From Candidatus Binatia bacterium (GTDB lineage Bacteria; Desulfobacterota; Binatia; UBA12015): DNA of 64,000 nt. How positions within the stretch are numbered: the stretch's first letter is position 1; each line of letters starts with the position of its first letter. The stretch lies in NCBI GenBank assembly GCA_029243485.1, contig JAQWRY010000028.1:1-64000 (forward strand). The letters run 5' to 3'. Shown piece by piece: positions 45,522 through 55,576 of the stretch. The notes below the pieces were generated by a model. It did no database searches. It was not told where the DNA came from and worked only from the letters and a program-made list of their open reading frames with translations. The position numbers were made by a program, and so were the translations under genes.

Positions 45522-46120
45522 GCCGCCTTCCGCACCACGGCAGGCTCGAACCACTGACCCCGACGGAGTGGGGTGAGAGGACGGGGCAGACCCTCTCCGG
45601 CACCGTGGAGCGCGTCTCGAAGCTGGAAGGCGAGGGGGTACCGCCGGCCGAGAAGCCGCTGAACATCCTCGCGACCATCGCGCGCCATCCGAGCCTGCTC
45701 GAACCGTTCCTGGCCTGGTCCGCCACACTGGCACTCCAGGGAGAGCTGTCGCGGCGGGATTCCGAGATGCTCGCGCTGCGTGCGGCGTGGAACTGCCGTT
45801 CGCCGTTCGAATGGGGGCATCACGTTCTGTACGCGCGCGCTGCGGGTCTGAACGACGAAGAGATCGAGCGGATTGCGCGGGGCCCCGCATCTCCTGGATG
45901 GGCCCCGGAGGATGCGGACCTTCTGCGCGCTGCAGACGAGTTGCACAGTGGGCAGGATCTCTCGCCGGAGACCTGGGCACGGCTTCGGCCGCGTTTCAGC
46001 GATGCGCAGCTGGTGGAGATCCCGTTCGTGGTCGGCCAGTACACGATGCTCTCGATGGTGGCGAACTCGACCGGGGTCCCGATCGAAGACGGACTGTCGA
46101 CCCTGCCCGAACTAGACTGA
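45518..46120 (+). CDS. Carboxymuconolactone decarboxylase family protein
   Basis: 200 residues from a TTG overlapping the preceding stop (TTGA). The AhpD-like fold is shown by RRDSEMLALRAAWNCRSPFE, HVLYARAAGLNDEEIERI, and LVEIPFVVGQYTMLSMVANS. The usual CxxC of AhpD is reduced to one cysteine, as in gamma-carboxymuconolactone decarboxylases and many relatives of unknown function. The start is the best that keeps the whole domain. The C-terminal end is opposed by a frame of the cytochrome-like remnant. Confidence 0.85.
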   Translation: MSRLPHHGRLEPLTPTEWGERTGQTLSGTVERVSKLEGEGVPPAEKPLNILATIARHPSLLEPFLAWSATLALQGELSRRDSEMLALRAAWNCRSPFEWGHHVLYARAAGLNDEEIERIARGPASPGWAPEDADLLRAADELHSGQDLSPETWARLRPRFSDAQLVEIPFVVGQYTMLSMVANSTGVPIEDGLSTLPELD

Positions 46121-46129
46121 ATGCCGCGC

Positions 46130-46788
46130 TCAAAGTGGGCGCGCACCGCCGGTGTTCGCCCATCGTGAGCCGGCATCAGGCTGCCCGGCAGGAACGCCCA
46201 CTTCACCCTCGCGTCGTCGTCGGCGTGATCAGCCACCTTGGTCGCGCAGGATCGGCTATCGGAGCATTTACCGGTGTTGAGGAAGTGCTGCTTGATCGCG
46301 GCACAGATGTTCTTGGTGAGCTTGAGGCCGCCCATCTGCCCTTGGTCTTGGGAGGCGATCGACGACGGCGCCATGCGCCAGGGTTGCGAACCGAAGGCTT
46401 TGGCGCGTGGTGCGTTGTACCGTGTCCGCGGGGGATTGCTGGCGTGGCAGTCGACGCATCGGGTCTGGACCGTCGGGACCACATTGCGGCGGTCCGGCTC
46501 GTGACGCACGCCGCGTTCTCCTTGTCGCGGGTTCGTTTGGTCCGTGTGGCAGTTGAGGCATCGCCGGGGGCGGGGTTGCGACCGTGCTCTCGGTGCCGAC
46601 GAGTGGTCCAATGCCGACGCGGTCGACGTCCCCGAGCAGCTCGCGCAGCTCGGCGACGCCCTGAGGTCCTCCAGGAGAACTGCTTTGCTTGGATCGCCCT
46701 TGGACTTGGCGAGGGGCGCTGCGAGGATGCTCGCGGGAGACATTACGCAAAACCTCGCGAAGGTCGGTCGGAGTTTCACCGGCATCAC
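46130..46788 (-). pseudogene. Cytochrome c-like remnant
   Basis: In the minus-strand frame two haem-attachment motifs stand close together, CLNCH and CVDCH, then PWRMAPSSIASQDQ, ICAAIKQHF and VKWAFLPGSLMPAHDG, a pattern I associate with periplasmic c-type cytochrome proteins of oxidoreductase systems. The N-terminal part has no signal peptide and poor composition. The frame is not closed where expected: its stop lies 300 bases inside the CMD gene. Most probably a decayed gene; intact variants cannot be excluded. Confidence 0.42.
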
Positions 46789-47109
46789 GCGCGACGCCTC
46801 GGGCCGCAGCGCGGCCGGTCGAGCGTCGGCAGACGACGGGCGCTGTTGGGCTTAGGGCCTCTTCGCCCGTGTTGCATCGTGCTTGACGAGCAACGCACCT
46901 CCGGTTCGTATGCCGATCTCGCAATCGGCCGCGGCGGTTATTGCGATTGCGGTGCTGACAGTTGGTGTCGTCTGCATGGCGGGCTCCTTCGTCGTGTGAA
47001 CTTCGACTGGAACCGTGGTGCCACGCTGGTGCCGCTCAGAGCATTCCCCAGAACAGTGCAGAGCGATTGGTATCGGGGAGGTGGCGGCGGGTGAGATGAG
47101 GGGTGCGTG
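46789..47109. other. Non-coding stretch without recognisable genes
   Basis: About 320 bases between the cytochrome-like remnant and the mutarotase gene. Only short ORFs are found, including a 29-codon hydrophobic frame at 46910. No RNA gene, repeat or promoter is evident. The stretch may contain the decayed 5' part of the cytochrome-like gene. Confidence 0.4.
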
Positions 47110-48015
47110 CTACCTCACCACCCGAATTCGGAAGCTCGCGGCCATCGTCTGCCCCGGTTCCAAGACCCGCACCCCAGAATCCGCATCCCCGCTCGCAAGC
47201 AAGTTGAAGCCGTTGTTTGCGTTGCTGACGGGTTCGAGGGCGAAGTAGGGCTTGCCCGGTGGGGTGAAGAGGATCACGTGGCGGAGTGGCGGTTCGCAGT
47301 CGATCTCCGCCCGGATCTTCGAACCGGGCCAGGTGATCACGGCCTTGCCGTCCCAGCCGCCGAAGCAGCAGTCGACGACGTCGCCGGCGAGGGCGCGGGA
47401 AGTGCTGAAGTCGTGGCGGGGGTTGATCGGGCCCGCCGGGGCGGTGGGGACGAGGCCGGCGTACTCGCGGGAGAAGGAGGCCTGGACTTCGACCTGTTCG
47501 CTCGGGTCGAGCAGGGTACGACTGAAGTAGGGGTGGTGGCCCATCCCGGCCGGCATGCGCTCGGTCCCGGCGTTCTCGACTTCGAGCTCGGCGCGGAAGC
47601 CGTTCCCGTCGATTTCGTAGCCGAGGTTCGCGTTGAACGGGAACGGGAAGTTGATGTCCGGGAAGCTGCGTGACTCGAAGCGGAGTCGGACCCAGGTGGG
47701 GCCGGAGTCCGTAATCTGCCAGGGGCGCTTGCGAACGTCGCCGTGGATGGTGTGTCCGTCGTCGGTGTTCGGTTTTAAGTGGTATTGCTTGCCCTCGAAG
47801 GTGAACTGGGCGTTGCCGATTCGGTTGGAGTAGGGGGCAAGGACGAACGAGGCCATCTCCGAACTGTTGCCGCTCTCGAGCGCGTCGGGAGGCGTCGGGC
47901 GCATGACGGGCACCCAGCGGTCCTGCAGCCGAGTCGCCAATGTGACGATGCTGGCGCCGGCGTCGGGGTCGATCTCGCAGCGGAGATCTTCGTTCTGCAG
48001 TGTCGACAGGCTCAA
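47110..48015 (-). CDS. Aldose 1-epimerase (mutarotase) family protein
   Basis: 301 residues. Substrate-loop LAPYSNRIGNAQFTF, the first catalytic-type His in DDGHTIHGDVRKRPW, and GMGHHPYFSRTL with the active histidine are seen in that order. LFTPPGKPYFALEPVSNANNG is the C-terminal family element, with the general-base Glu in ALEP. It interconverts alpha and beta forms of aldoses, or acts on a sugar-like substrate. It starts 15 bases after the LLM oxidoreductase stop on the same strand, so they are probably an operon. Confidence 0.9.
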   Translation of the reverse strand: MSLSTLQNEDLRCEIDPDAGASIVTLATRLQDRWVPVMRPTPPDALESGNSSEMASFVLAPYSNRIGNAQFTFEGKQYHLKPNTDDGHTIHGDVRKRPWQITDSGPTWVRLRFESRSFPDINFPFPFNANLGYEIDGNGFRAELEVENAGTERMPAGMGHHPYFSRTLLDPSEQVEVQASFSREYAGLVPTAPAGPINPRHDFSTSRALAGDVVDCCFGGWDGKAVITWPGSKIRAEIDCEPPLRHVILFTPPGKPYFALEPVSNANNGFNLLASGDADSGVRVLEPGQTMAASFRIRVVR

Positions 48016-48030
48016 GGTGCGTTCCTTTCT

Positions 48031-49035
48031 CTAGAGTGCCGGCGCGATAGCCTTCAGCGCGCTCTCGAGCATCTCGTACGGTGCACCCTGCGGGAGGTTT
48101 ACGAGCCCGAGGCCCATGCCCTGCTTCCCCCATTCGGCGAGTTTGTCGCGGCAGTACTCGGGCGGTCCACAGATCGCGATCGCGTCGATCAACTCGTCGC
48201 TGACGGCGGCGGCCGCCTTCTTGCGATCTCCCCGGTGGAAGAGATCGCGGACGAGGTCTGCGTTCTCCTTGAAACCGAAGCGGCAGAACATGTCGTGGTA
48301 GTAGGTGCCCATGCCGCCGATGTAGAACGAGACCATCGGCTTCATCATCGAGCGAGCGAAGTCGCCGTCCTCGATCGGGATGACACCGAGGAACGGGGCG
48401 AGTTCGATGTCCTTCGGATCTCGGCCCGCTTCCCGCGCGCCGTCCTCAACCCATTTCAAGCCGTCCTTAAAGTTCTCGTAGGGCCAGAACGTCGGAACCC
48501 AGCCGTCGGCGATCCGGCCGATCTCGGTGATCGCCTTTTGTTGCAGCGAGGCGACGTAGATCGGGATGTCGGGTCGCGTCGGCGTCATCTCCAATTTGAA
48601 ATGGCGAAGGTCCGCGAGTGTGCTCTGCTCCGAAGTGAGGCGCTCACCCTTCCACAGAGTGCGGAGGACGCCGATCGTTTCCCGCATCCTTGTGAGCGGC
48701 TTGGTGTAGGGAACGCCGTGGAAGTTTTCGACGACGTTCTTTCCGCTCGTGCCGAGTCCGAGGATGGCTCGTCCGTCGGAGATCTCGTCGAGAGTCGCGG
48801 CGCTCATTGCGAGGAGGCTGGCCGATCGGCTGAAAATATTGGCAATACCGGTCGCGAGAAGGATTCGTTTCGTGTGAACGGCGATCTCGGTCAGGAGCTG
48901 GAACTGCTCGTACGACCAGGCCTCCGGGATCCAGACGGAGTGGTAGCCGAGGTCTTCGGCCAGTTGGCTGGTGCGGAGCACTACCTTGCGGTCGTAGTCT
49001 TTCCAGAACGGCACGATTCCGAGTTTGGTCGTCAT
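48031..49035 (-). CDS. LLM-class F420-dependent oxidoreductase
   Basis: 334 residues from ATG 49035, preceded by GGAGG. The luciferase-like barrel shows LGIVPFWKDY, AEDLGYHSVWIPEAWSYEQF, LATGIANIFSRSASLLAMSA and GLGTSGKNVVENFHG, typical of F420-dependent alkanal or steroid-type dehydrogenases. It would use deazaflavin F420 rather than FMN, from family features. Substrate unknown. It shares an operon with the mutarotase. A start at 49083 is possible but adds residues without homology. Confidence 0.9.
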   Translation of the reverse strand: MTTKLGIVPFWKDYDRKVVLRTSQLAEDLGYHSVWIPEAWSYEQFQLLTEIAVHTKRILLATGIANIFSRSASLLAMSAATLDEISDGRAILGLGTSGKNVVENFHGVPYTKPLTRMRETIGVLRTLWKGERLTSEQSTLADLRHFKLEMTPTRPDIPIYVASLQQKAITEIGRIADGWVPTFWPYENFKDGLKWVEDGAREAGRDPKDIELAPFLGVIPIEDGDFARSMMKPMVSFYIGGMGTYYHDMFCRFGFKENADLVRDLFHRGDRKKAAAAVSDELIDAIAICGPPEYCRDKLAEWGKQGMGLGLVNLPQGAPYEMLESALKAIAPAL

Positions 49036-49145
49036 TTCCGAGAGTTCCTCCGGCTGCGCATGATGCACGAGCGCGGTCCCCACGACAATGACGCGCCCGA
49101 GATCGCTGGGCTTGACGGCGCGGCGCGGGAAACCGAGAAGGGAGC

Positions 49146-49952
49146 ATGCCTGCCATCCATTCCATGGAGGAACACGCCGATCGGATCGCGCGCCAAGGCT
49201 ATACGGTCCTGGAGGGAGTTCTCGAACCCGAGCTCGTGGACGCCCTCAGCACCGACCTGGCGCGTCTCGAGACAGAGCTGAAGGTTCGCCCAGCCAACAA
49301 CGAATTCGAGGGCAAGAAGACTTTGCGCCTCTACAATCTCCTGACGCATGGGAAGCTGTGGGAACAGGTCCCGGTGCACGACGCGATGCTTCCCCTGGTG
49401 GAGAAGATTCTGGACCATGGGTGCCTCGTGTCGACGCTCTCATCGATCGGCATCGACCCGGGCGAAACGGAGCAGCCGATTCACGCGGATGACCAACTGA
49501 TCCCGCTCGCCAAACCGCACGTCGCGACCGTTTGCAACACGATGTGGGCGCTGACCGACTTCACCGAGGCCAACGGCGCGACTCGAGTCATTCCGGGCTC
49601 ACATCTGCGAGATTCCTCACCGGACTTCGGACAGCCCTACGACAGCGTGCCGGCGGAGATGCCGCGCGGCAGCGTCCTGGTGTGGCATGGAAGCCTTTGG
49701 CATGGCGGCGGGGCGAACCGGACGGACGAGCGCCGCGTGGGCATCGCGATGAACTATTGCGCGGGCTTCATTCGGCAGCAGGAAAACCAGCAACTCGGAA
49801 TCCCGAGGGAGATCGCGCAGGGTTTCTCTCCGCGCCTGCGTGAACTGGTGGGATACGGGATCTATAACGGACTCATCGGGCACATCGACAAGAAGAGCCC
49901 GGCGGATCTTCTGGGCGAGGGCGCGGATCACACGATGGTCTGGGAGCTCTGA
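49146..49952 (+). CDS. Phytanoyl-CoA dioxygenase family protein
   Basis: 268 residues. The Fe(II) ligands are visible: His113 and Asp115 in QPIHADDQ, His186 in LWHGGGANRT, and the 2-oxoglutarate Arg near 197 in DERRVGIAMN. It hydroxylates an acyl-CoA or related compound with 2-oxoglutarate and oxygen. The length fits PhyH-type proteins. It diverges from the LLM oxidoreductase, 110 bases away, and converges with the MBL hydrolase gene four bases from its stop. Confidence 0.92.
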   Translation: MPAIHSMEEHADRIARQGYTVLEGVLEPELVDALSTDLARLETELKVRPANNEFEGKKTLRLYNLLTHGKLWEQVPVHDAMLPLVEKILDHGCLVSTLSSIGIDPGETEQPIHADDQLIPLAKPHVATVCNTMWALTDFTEANGATRVIPGSHLRDSSPDFGQPYDSVPAEMPRGSVLVWHGSLWHGGGANRTDERRVGIAMNYCAGFIRQQENQQLGIPREIAQGFSPRLRELVGYGIYNGLIGHIDKKSPADLLGEGADHTMVWEL

Positions 49953-49956
49953 CGCT

Positions 49957-50964
49957 CTAGGGCGCACCCGCCCAGCGGGGCACGCCGGTTTCTTGGATGG
50001 AAAGCTCATCGTGTTGGACGAGGAGGGTCACGTCTTCGTCCTGGTGCAGGCGGCGGAGGAAGCGGCGCACCTCCCCCAAGCGGTCCGTGTCTTCGGGTAC
50101 GACAAGCGTGCTGTAGATCCAGGGCTTCGGAAGGTCGTGTCGAACGCCGTCCCTTATGTTCACGATATCTCCGGTGAAGGCGTACGACTTGGCACTCTCG
50201 CCGTCTCCGACCCGCGCGACGACGATCTGACTTCCTGGCGTGTGCCCGGCAGCGGCAATCACGCGAACCCCGGGGAAGCCGGGAACGGGTTCGAGCGGGT
50301 TGCCCTCTTCGAGTGGGACGAGTTCGACGCAACCCGCTTCGTTCAGGATGTCGAGTCCGCGAGTGGTGAGGTAGTTGGGGCGTGTGAGCTGGGCTTTGGT
50401 TCCGAACACGCGCAGCGGACGGCTTCGTCCTTCGCAGAGCGCGGTGATTCCGTCGACGTGGTCGTGATGGAGGTGGCTAAAGAGGACTCCCTCGACGTCG
50501 TCGGCGCGGGCTCCGAGCTGTGCGGCCGTCGGAGTGTGCGGTTCGATGGGGCGCGCGCCGATGAGCTCGGCCCCGGCTCCGAAGTTCCGCGCCTCGTCCT
50601 GACTCATCCCCAGGTCGACGAGGAGGACGCGTCCGTCGGCCCACTCGAGCACGAAGGAGGGGTGGCTCATCCGGTACGGAGCGCCCGGGGTAGGGTCGAG
50701 CTGCGGGTCCAGCACGCCGGAACGCGGCATGTCCTGACTCGCGGAGTTGATCCACGAGAGCCTGACGGGGCCGTCCGAGTCGGCCGCGAGGGCGGCGGGC
50801 ACTCGGTCGGAGGCCGGCAGCGGGGTCCGCTCGCCGCGCAGCGAGACATGCGCCCAGAGAAGCCCCCCACCGAGCAGCACGATGCCGATGCCGAGGAACG
50901 CGAGTAGGCCCAAGAGGATCCGTTTCACGGCTCGGAAGATAGCCGAAACGGCCCTGGGCGGCAT
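49957..50964 (-). CDS. Membrane-anchored metallo-beta-lactamase-fold hydrolase
   Basis: About 335 residues. A single N-terminal membrane segment, LLGLLAFLGIGIVLLGGGLL, anchors it, with the catalytic domain outside. Zinc ligands: HLHHDHVDG near residue 168, AAGHTPGS near 246 and TGDIV near 267. Several starts are possible (50994, 50964, or GTG 50928); I used 50964, and the anchor is kept in all. The role may be lactone, thioester or RNA-independent hydrolysis; unknown. It faces the 7TM hybrid kinase gene across about 75 bases. Confidence 0.84.
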   Translation of the reverse strand: MPPRAVSAIFRAVKRILLGLLAFLGIGIVLLGGGLLWAHVSLRGERTPLPASDRVPAALAADSDGPVRLSWINSASQDMPRSGVLDPQLDPTPGAPYRMSHPSFVLEWADGRVLLVDLGMSQDEARNFGAGAELIGARPIEPHTPTAAQLGARADDVEGVLFSHLHHDHVDGITALCEGRSRPLRVFGTKAQLTRPNYLTTRGLDILNEAGCVELVPLEEGNPLEPVPGFPGVRVIAAAGHTPGSQIVVARVGDGESAKSYAFTGDIVNIRDGVRHDLPKPWIYSTLVVPEDTDRLGEVRRFLRRLHQDEDVTLLVQHDELSIQETGVPRWAGAP

Positions 50965-51040
50965 CGTCCCGGGCCTGGGCTGCTTTAGCTCCAAACCTCG
51001 CTAAGATGGTGGCCTCGGCCCCGTCATCCGCGCGGTGTAA

Positions 51041-53263
51041 TTGGACGTGTCCTATCAACTCTATACGGGGGTCCTGCTGCTCACGGCGGTCTGGCTCTCC
51101 TTTCTCGCGGTTCGCGTGTGGGCGCGGCGGCCCGCACGAGCGGCGACGGCATTCGTCATCCAACTCGGCGCGACCGCGGTCTGGTGCGGATCGTACGGAC
51201 TCCAGCTCGCATCGTCCGACCCCGAGATGAAAGTCTTCTGGAGTCGCTTGCACTACCTCGGCGTCGTCGTGGCGCCGGTCGCGTGGCTCGTCTTTGTCTC
51301 GGAGTTCACCGGCCGCGACGGATGGGTCAACCGTCGCAGCATTGCGCTCCTCAGCATCATCCCTGCGCTCACACTGCTTGCCGTATGGACGAACGACTTC
51401 CACCAGCTGCATTGGCGCGCCGTAATCTTCGAGGTCGTCGGCGGCGAGATGCGGATGCGCGTGCTCGCGGGCTCATGGTACTGGGTCGCGATCGGCTACG
51501 TGTACGTGTTGTACGCTGTCGCCATGCTCGAGGTCCTGCGTGCGCTCGTTTACGGACACCACGTTCAGCGGCGCCAGAACACCGTGCTCCTCGCAGCAGC
51601 CGCGATCCCGGCGCTCGTCAGCATTTTCTACATGAGCGGCTGGACCAACGTAGACGTGACCGCACTCGGTTTCGCGGGGACGGCGCTCGTCGTGTCCTGG
51701 GCGCTGTACAGCTTTCAGCTTCTCGATCTCGTACCCGTGGCGCGCGAGACGGTTGTCGAGGAGATGCGCGACGCTGTCCTCGTTCTCGACGATCGGGGCC
51801 GCGTAGTCGACTTGAATCCGGCGGCTCTCGACGTTCTCGACCTCGATCCTGCGGATGCCATCGGGCATCACCTCGACGAGGTGCTGCCGGCGGCGCGTGG
51901 GATGCTCGGTCGGTCCCGGCAGCGGGGCGTGGCCACGGCGATGGAGCTGGAGCTCGGTGGAGAGCACGACACGCGGTGGTACGAGCTGCGGCTGTCTCCG
52001 TTACGGGGCCGCCGGCGCCGACTGGGCGGCGACCTCGTGATTCTGCGAGACATCACCCAGCGTATCGAGTCCGAGCGCTCGCTCTCGGAGGCGCGGGATC
52101 AGGCACTCGCGGCGGACCGCGCGAAGGGTGAGTTCCTGGCGACGATGAGCCACGAGATCCGGACGCCGATGAACGGCATCATCGGCATGACCGACATCCT
52201 CCTGGACACCGAGCTCGCCGAAGAGCAGCGCGAGTATGCGGAGCGCGTTCGGGTGGCTGGCGAGAGCCTGCTTACGATTCTGAACGACATCCTGGATTTC
52301 TCGAAGATCGAGGCGGGAAAGCTACAACTGGAGGAACGGCCGTTCCCCCTGCGCCAGACGGTGGAGGAGGCGGTCGACCTGCTCGCGGAGCAGGCACATT
52401 CACGGGGTCTCGATCTGGCCTGCGTGATCGCCTCGGACGTGCCCGAAGACGTCATTGGCGACCCGGACAGGGTTCGGCAGATTCTGCTCAACTTGTTGTC
52501 GAACGCGGTGAAGTTCACCGAGGACGGCGAGGTCGTCGTCCGAGTTGCGCTGGTCGGGATCGATCATGGCCGCGTGATCGTGCGGTGCGAGGTGCGCGAC
52601 ACCGGCATCGGGATCGATTCCTCGGTGCGGGAGCGGTTGTTCGAGTCGTTCTCGCAGGGCGACCCTTCCAGTACGCGTCGCTACGGAGGAACAGGCCTCG
52701 GCCTTGCGATCGTGAGCCGCCTCACCGAGCTCCTCGACGGAGAGGTGGATGTCGAGAGTGCGGTCGGGCGCGGCAGTACGTTCTGGTTCACGATGACGCT
52801 CGGAATTTCCGGGGCCGGGCGCGCGCAGACACGAGGCCGTCGGTGGGCGCACGGTGTTCGCGCCCTCTGCGTCGAGCGCCACGAGCCGACGCGCCAGCAT
52901 CTGCGCGGGGTGTTGGCCGAAGCAGGTGTGGAAGTGGAGTGCGCGGTGGACCTCGACGGTGCGATTCAGCACCTCCGTCGGTCTGCGGACGAGGGCCGCC
53001 CGGTTCGGCTTGCCATCGTGGACCAATCGCTCGCGGAGGGGGGCGGCCGCGAGATCGCTCGTCGGCTCCGCTCGGTTCCGGCCTTCGCGAAGTTGCCGGT
53101 TCTTCTCCTCGTCCCGTTTGTCTCCCCGATCGAGCCGTCGGCGGAAAACGCACGGGCGGGCATCGTCGCGCAGCTTCACAAGCCGGTGCGACGTGCTCAG
53201 CTTCTCGCGCGCGTCCGGGTCGTTCTCGGCTTGGGCGCCGGCGATGAGACGACCTCAGCCTAG
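51041..53263 (+). CDS. Hybrid histidine kinase with 7TM sensor, PAS and receiver
   Basis: 740 residues from a TTG. Residues 1-225 form a seven-helix N-terminal sensor ([19 protein letters not shown] to [13 protein letters not shown]). A PAS domain follows (about 235-350: [19 protein letters not shown]). HisKA has [18 protein letters not shown] near 365, HATPase has [20 protein letters not shown] and GTGLGLAIV. The C-terminal receiver (about 605-735) keeps Asp in VDQSLAEGG and Lys in LHKPVRR but its start lacks the usual DD pair. It senses a membrane signal; the partner is unknown. Its stop overlaps that of the convergent hydrolase in CTAG. Confidence 0.9.
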   Translation: MDVSYQLYTGVLLLTAVWLSFLAVRVWARRPARAATAFVIQLGATAVWCGSYGLQLASSDPEMKVFWSRLHYLGVVVAPVAWLVFVSEFTGRDGWVNRRSIALLSIIPALTLLAVWTNDFHQLHWRAVIFEVVGGEMRMRVLAGSWYWVAIGYVYVLYAVAMLEVLRALVYGHHVQRRQNTVLLAAAAIPALVSIFYMSGWTNVDVTALGFAGTALVVSWALYSFQLLDLVPVARETVVEEMRDAVLVLDDRGRVVDLNPAALDVLDLDPADAIGHHLDEVLPAARGMLGRSRQRGVATAMELELGGEHDTRWYELRLSPLRGRRRRLGGDLVILRDITQRIESERSLSEARDQALAADRAKGEFLATMSHEIRTPMNGIIGMTDILLDTELAEEQREYAERVRVAGESLLTILNDILDFSKIEAGKLQLEERPFPLRQTVEEAVDLLAEQAHSRGLDLACVIASDVPEDVIGDPDRVRQILLNLLSNAVKFTEDGEVVVRVALVGIDHGRVIVRCEVRDTGIGIDSSVRERLFESFSQGDPSSTRRYGGTGLGLAIVSRLTELLDGEVDVESAVGRGSTFWFTMTLGISGAGRAQTRGRRWAHGVRALCVERHEPTRQHLRGVLAEAGVEVECAVDLDGAIQHLRRSADEGRPVRLAIVDQSLAEGGGREIARRLRSVPAFAKLPVLLLVPFVSPIEPSAENARAGIVAQLHKPVRRAQLLARVRVVLGLGAGDETTSA

Positions 53264-54192
53264 GAGGCTGACCCAAGATGGCTCGGCATCAGGTCGGCGT
53301 ATTCCGGCACCTCCGCGCCAGTGACCCACGCCTCGACCATCGCGTTCACGGCTTCGGGCGCCTCCTGCTGGACCCAGTGTGACACGTTCGCGAGGTAGCG
53401 CACGGTCAGGTCGCTCACGAGGGCGTCGGTTCCGTAGGTGAGTTCTTTGCCGAGGGCGGTGTCCTCCTCACCCCAGACAAGGAGGGTCGGAACGTCGAGG
53501 AGCGGTGGGTCGTCGACCATCTTCTTCCACGCCGGCGGCATGTATCGCAGCCCGCGGTACCAGTTGACCATGGCGGTGAGCGCGCCGGGTTGCGTGGCGT
53601 GGCGTCGGTACACTTCGGTGACCTCTTCGGGGAACCGGCTCTTGTCGATGGCCATTCCGCGGAAGGCCTCGGTGATCGCACGACCGTTCCCGGCACCGAG
53701 GATGGCTTCGGGCAGTCGGGGGACTTGAAAGAACACGCCGTACCAGGACCGCTTCATCTGAGCGAAGGTCTTGAGGCCGCGGCGGAACAGCGTTGGATGA
53801 GGCACGTTCATGATGACGAGTCGGTCGAGCGTTCGTGGACGCGCGAGGGCGAACATCCACGCAACGATTGCGCCCCAGTCGTGGCCGAAGAGGGTGACCG
53901 ACTTGCAGCCGGATGCATCGATCAACCGGCTCACGTCGTCGACGAGCGCTTCGGTTCGGTAGGCGCGCGTGCCGAGGGGGCGGGTCGTGTTGCCGTAGCC
54001 GCGCTGGTTGGGGGCCCATACCCGGTAGCCGAGCCGGGCGAGCATCGGCATCTGGTGCCGCCACGAGTAGTTTAGCTCGGGGAAGCCGTGGAGCAGTAGG
54101 GCCAGGCGTTCGCTCTTGGGATCGCCGGCGACGTCGATCTCGAAGTCGATCTCGCCGGTGTTGACACGGATGGTCTCGATCGAGTCGCTCAT
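53260..54192 (-). CDS. Epoxide hydrolase-like alpha/beta hydrolase
   Basis: 310 residues. [12 protein letters not shown] near the start, the nucleophile elbow [11 protein letters not shown] with aspartate (Asp nucleophile, as in epoxide hydrolases and haloalkane dehalogenases), and [14 protein letters not shown] with catalytic histidine near 277. It opens epoxides or cleaves halides; the tyrosine pair cannot be placed with certainty. It starts four bases inside the stop of the upstream gene (ATGA), and its stop overlaps the kinase's. Confidence 0.92.
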   Translation of the reverse strand: MSDSIETIRVNTGEIDFEIDVAGDPKSERLALLLHGFPELNYSWRHQMPMLARLGYRVWAPNQRGYGNTTRPLGTRAYRTEALVDDVSRLIDASGCKSVTLFGHDWGAIVAWMFALARPRTLDRLVIMNVPHPTLFRRGLKTFAQMKRSWYGVFFQVPRLPEAILGAGNGRAITEAFRGMAIDKSRFPEEVTEVYRRHATQPGALTAMVNWYRGLRYMPPAWKKMVDDPPLLDVPTLLVWGEEDTALGKELTYGTDALVSDLTVRYLANVSHWVQQEAPEAVNAMVEAWVTGAEVPEYADLMPSHLGSAS

Positions 54193-55571
54193 TGTGGGGA
54201 GCGGCTCGCGACGGGTTCGGGGCGATCGATGGAGCGGACGGTCGTCTGCAGAGGCTGGTGCATCATGGCCATCGGGAGAGTCTCGTCGCCGGGCTTGTAG
54301 GGCTGTTCGAGAACGGCTGTGAACATGTGGAGGGTATAGTCCCCGGCCTCGGGAATGTCTTCCACGTCGATCAGGGTGAAGCCGGCGGCATGCTTGCCGG
54401 CGGTCTGCGGTCGCTCTGGCGTGCCGGGGTCCTCATCCACGAACACCGTGCCGCGGCGGACGCCCCACTCCTGCCATGCGTCCGGAGTGATGAACGCCTG
54501 CAGGAAACTGCCGCCGCTGCCCGTGGTCACCCACCAGTCGTGGTCGTCGCTCGTCAGGACCAGTTCGGGTTCTCCCTCGAACGCGAGCCCGTCGGGGTGA
54601 TTCGCATCGAAGTACTTCGTTCCGTCGGCGACTTCCCGGAAGTCCGTGAGCGTGACGAAGCTGAAGTCGCTCGCGAGATTCAGCACGACCCAGGGGATCG
54701 AGACCTTTGCCGGCGTGACGAACGAGCTGCGGAAGTGATGCGTCTCGACGCGGCCGCTGGGCAGTTCCGGGAAAAGGGCTCCGAGATCTACAGAGAGATC
54801 CACCTGGCGCGTGGCGCGCACGGGTCCGTTCTTCACACCGGAGAGCTCCATCATCGAGTCCTCCTCGGTGAACTCCAGCGAGAACTTTCCGAAGAAGAAC
54901 GAGAACGTCGGCGCGCCGCGCATCCGGGTGCGGTGAACGAGGTTCGCGCCGGAGCCGCCTGCCTCCGGGGCGATGCGCAGCGACGTGAAGAAGTTCCCCG
55001 TGTCGTGATAGTCGACGGTGTAGAGATCGGAGTGTGCCTGGTTCGTGGCTGCGTCGAACCGTACGTACTGCATCTTCGACGGGACGGGTACGGTTCCCGG
55101 GAAGTGGAGCACGTACGCCCAGGCGTGCGACTCGGCATCGGGTGCCGTGACTTCGATCTCCACGATGATGTCGGCGTCCTGCGGCAGGTCCGCCCGCTCG
55201 GCACGGTCGCCGGTGTCCATCGCCATGAAGACGAGTTCGTCGTTCGCGTCGATGCCGGGTTGGTCCTCCTCTTCCGAGGAGGAATCGTCGTCGTCCGTCG
55301 CAACCATAACCAAGCCGCCGGTCTCGTACCGCTCGTCGATCTGGAAGGGGATCGCGACGGCTTTGCCCTTGCGCAGAGCGTACATCCGAACCCGATCCAA
55401 TGACCGCCCGGTCAGGTCGGGCAGGTCGGATCCTTCGAGGATTACGGGGTCGTGCGTGCGGGGGAGGGTTTTCTTCGCGGTGGAGGCGGCGCGCGTGTCC
55501 CCGGGGGCAAGCAGGGCCGCGGTGCACAGAGCGACCAAGACGAGGGTGGAAGCCGGGTTGCGTCGAGGCAT
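54189..55571 (-). CDS. Large secreted protein of unknown function
   Basis: 460 residues from ATG 55571. A signal peptide (STLVLVALCTAALLAPGDTRA) is followed by a beta-rich chain with aspartate-rich turns (DDDDSSSEEEDQ, QDADIIVEIEV), a recurring pattern like calcium-binding or surface proteins. Landmarks include WQEWGVRRGTVFVDED and YTLHMFTAVLEQPY. I do not recognise a family. The start at 55739 is rejected as its extra N-terminus is Arg-rich. The gene is coupled to the epoxide-hydrolase-like gene. Confidence 0.72.
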   Translation of the reverse strand: MPRRNPASTLVLVALCTAALLAPGDTRAASTAKKTLPRTHDPVILEGSDLPDLTGRSLDRVRMYALRKGKAVAIPFQIDERYETGGLVMVATDDDDSSSEEEDQPGIDANDELVFMAMDTGDRAERADLPQDADIIVEIEVTAPDAESHAWAYVLHFPGTVPVPSKMQYVRFDAATNQAHSDLYTVDYHDTGNFFTSLRIAPEAGGSGANLVHRTRMRGAPTFSFFFGKFSLEFTEEDSMMELSGVKNGPVRATRQVDLSVDLGALFPELPSGRVETHHFRSSFVTPAKVSIPWVVLNLASDFSFVTLTDFREVADGTKYFDANHPDGLAFEGEPELVLTSDDHDWWVTTGSGGSFLQAFITPDAWQEWGVRRGTVFVDEDPGTPERPQTAGKHAAGFTLIDVEDIPEAGDYTLHMFTAVLEQPYKPGDETLPMAMMHQPLQTTVRSIDRPEPVASRSPQ

Positions 55572-55576
55572 CCTGA

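Noticed and set aside
45540-45575. A T-loop-like GGTTCGAGCC on the minus strand, possible tRNA
   Set aside because: No acceptor or anticodon arms could be paired; the site lies in a coding frame of the CMD gene.
46910-46999. 29-codon hydrophobic ORF, possible small membrane peptide
   Set aside because: No ribosome site, no homology, and it lies in a decayed stretch.
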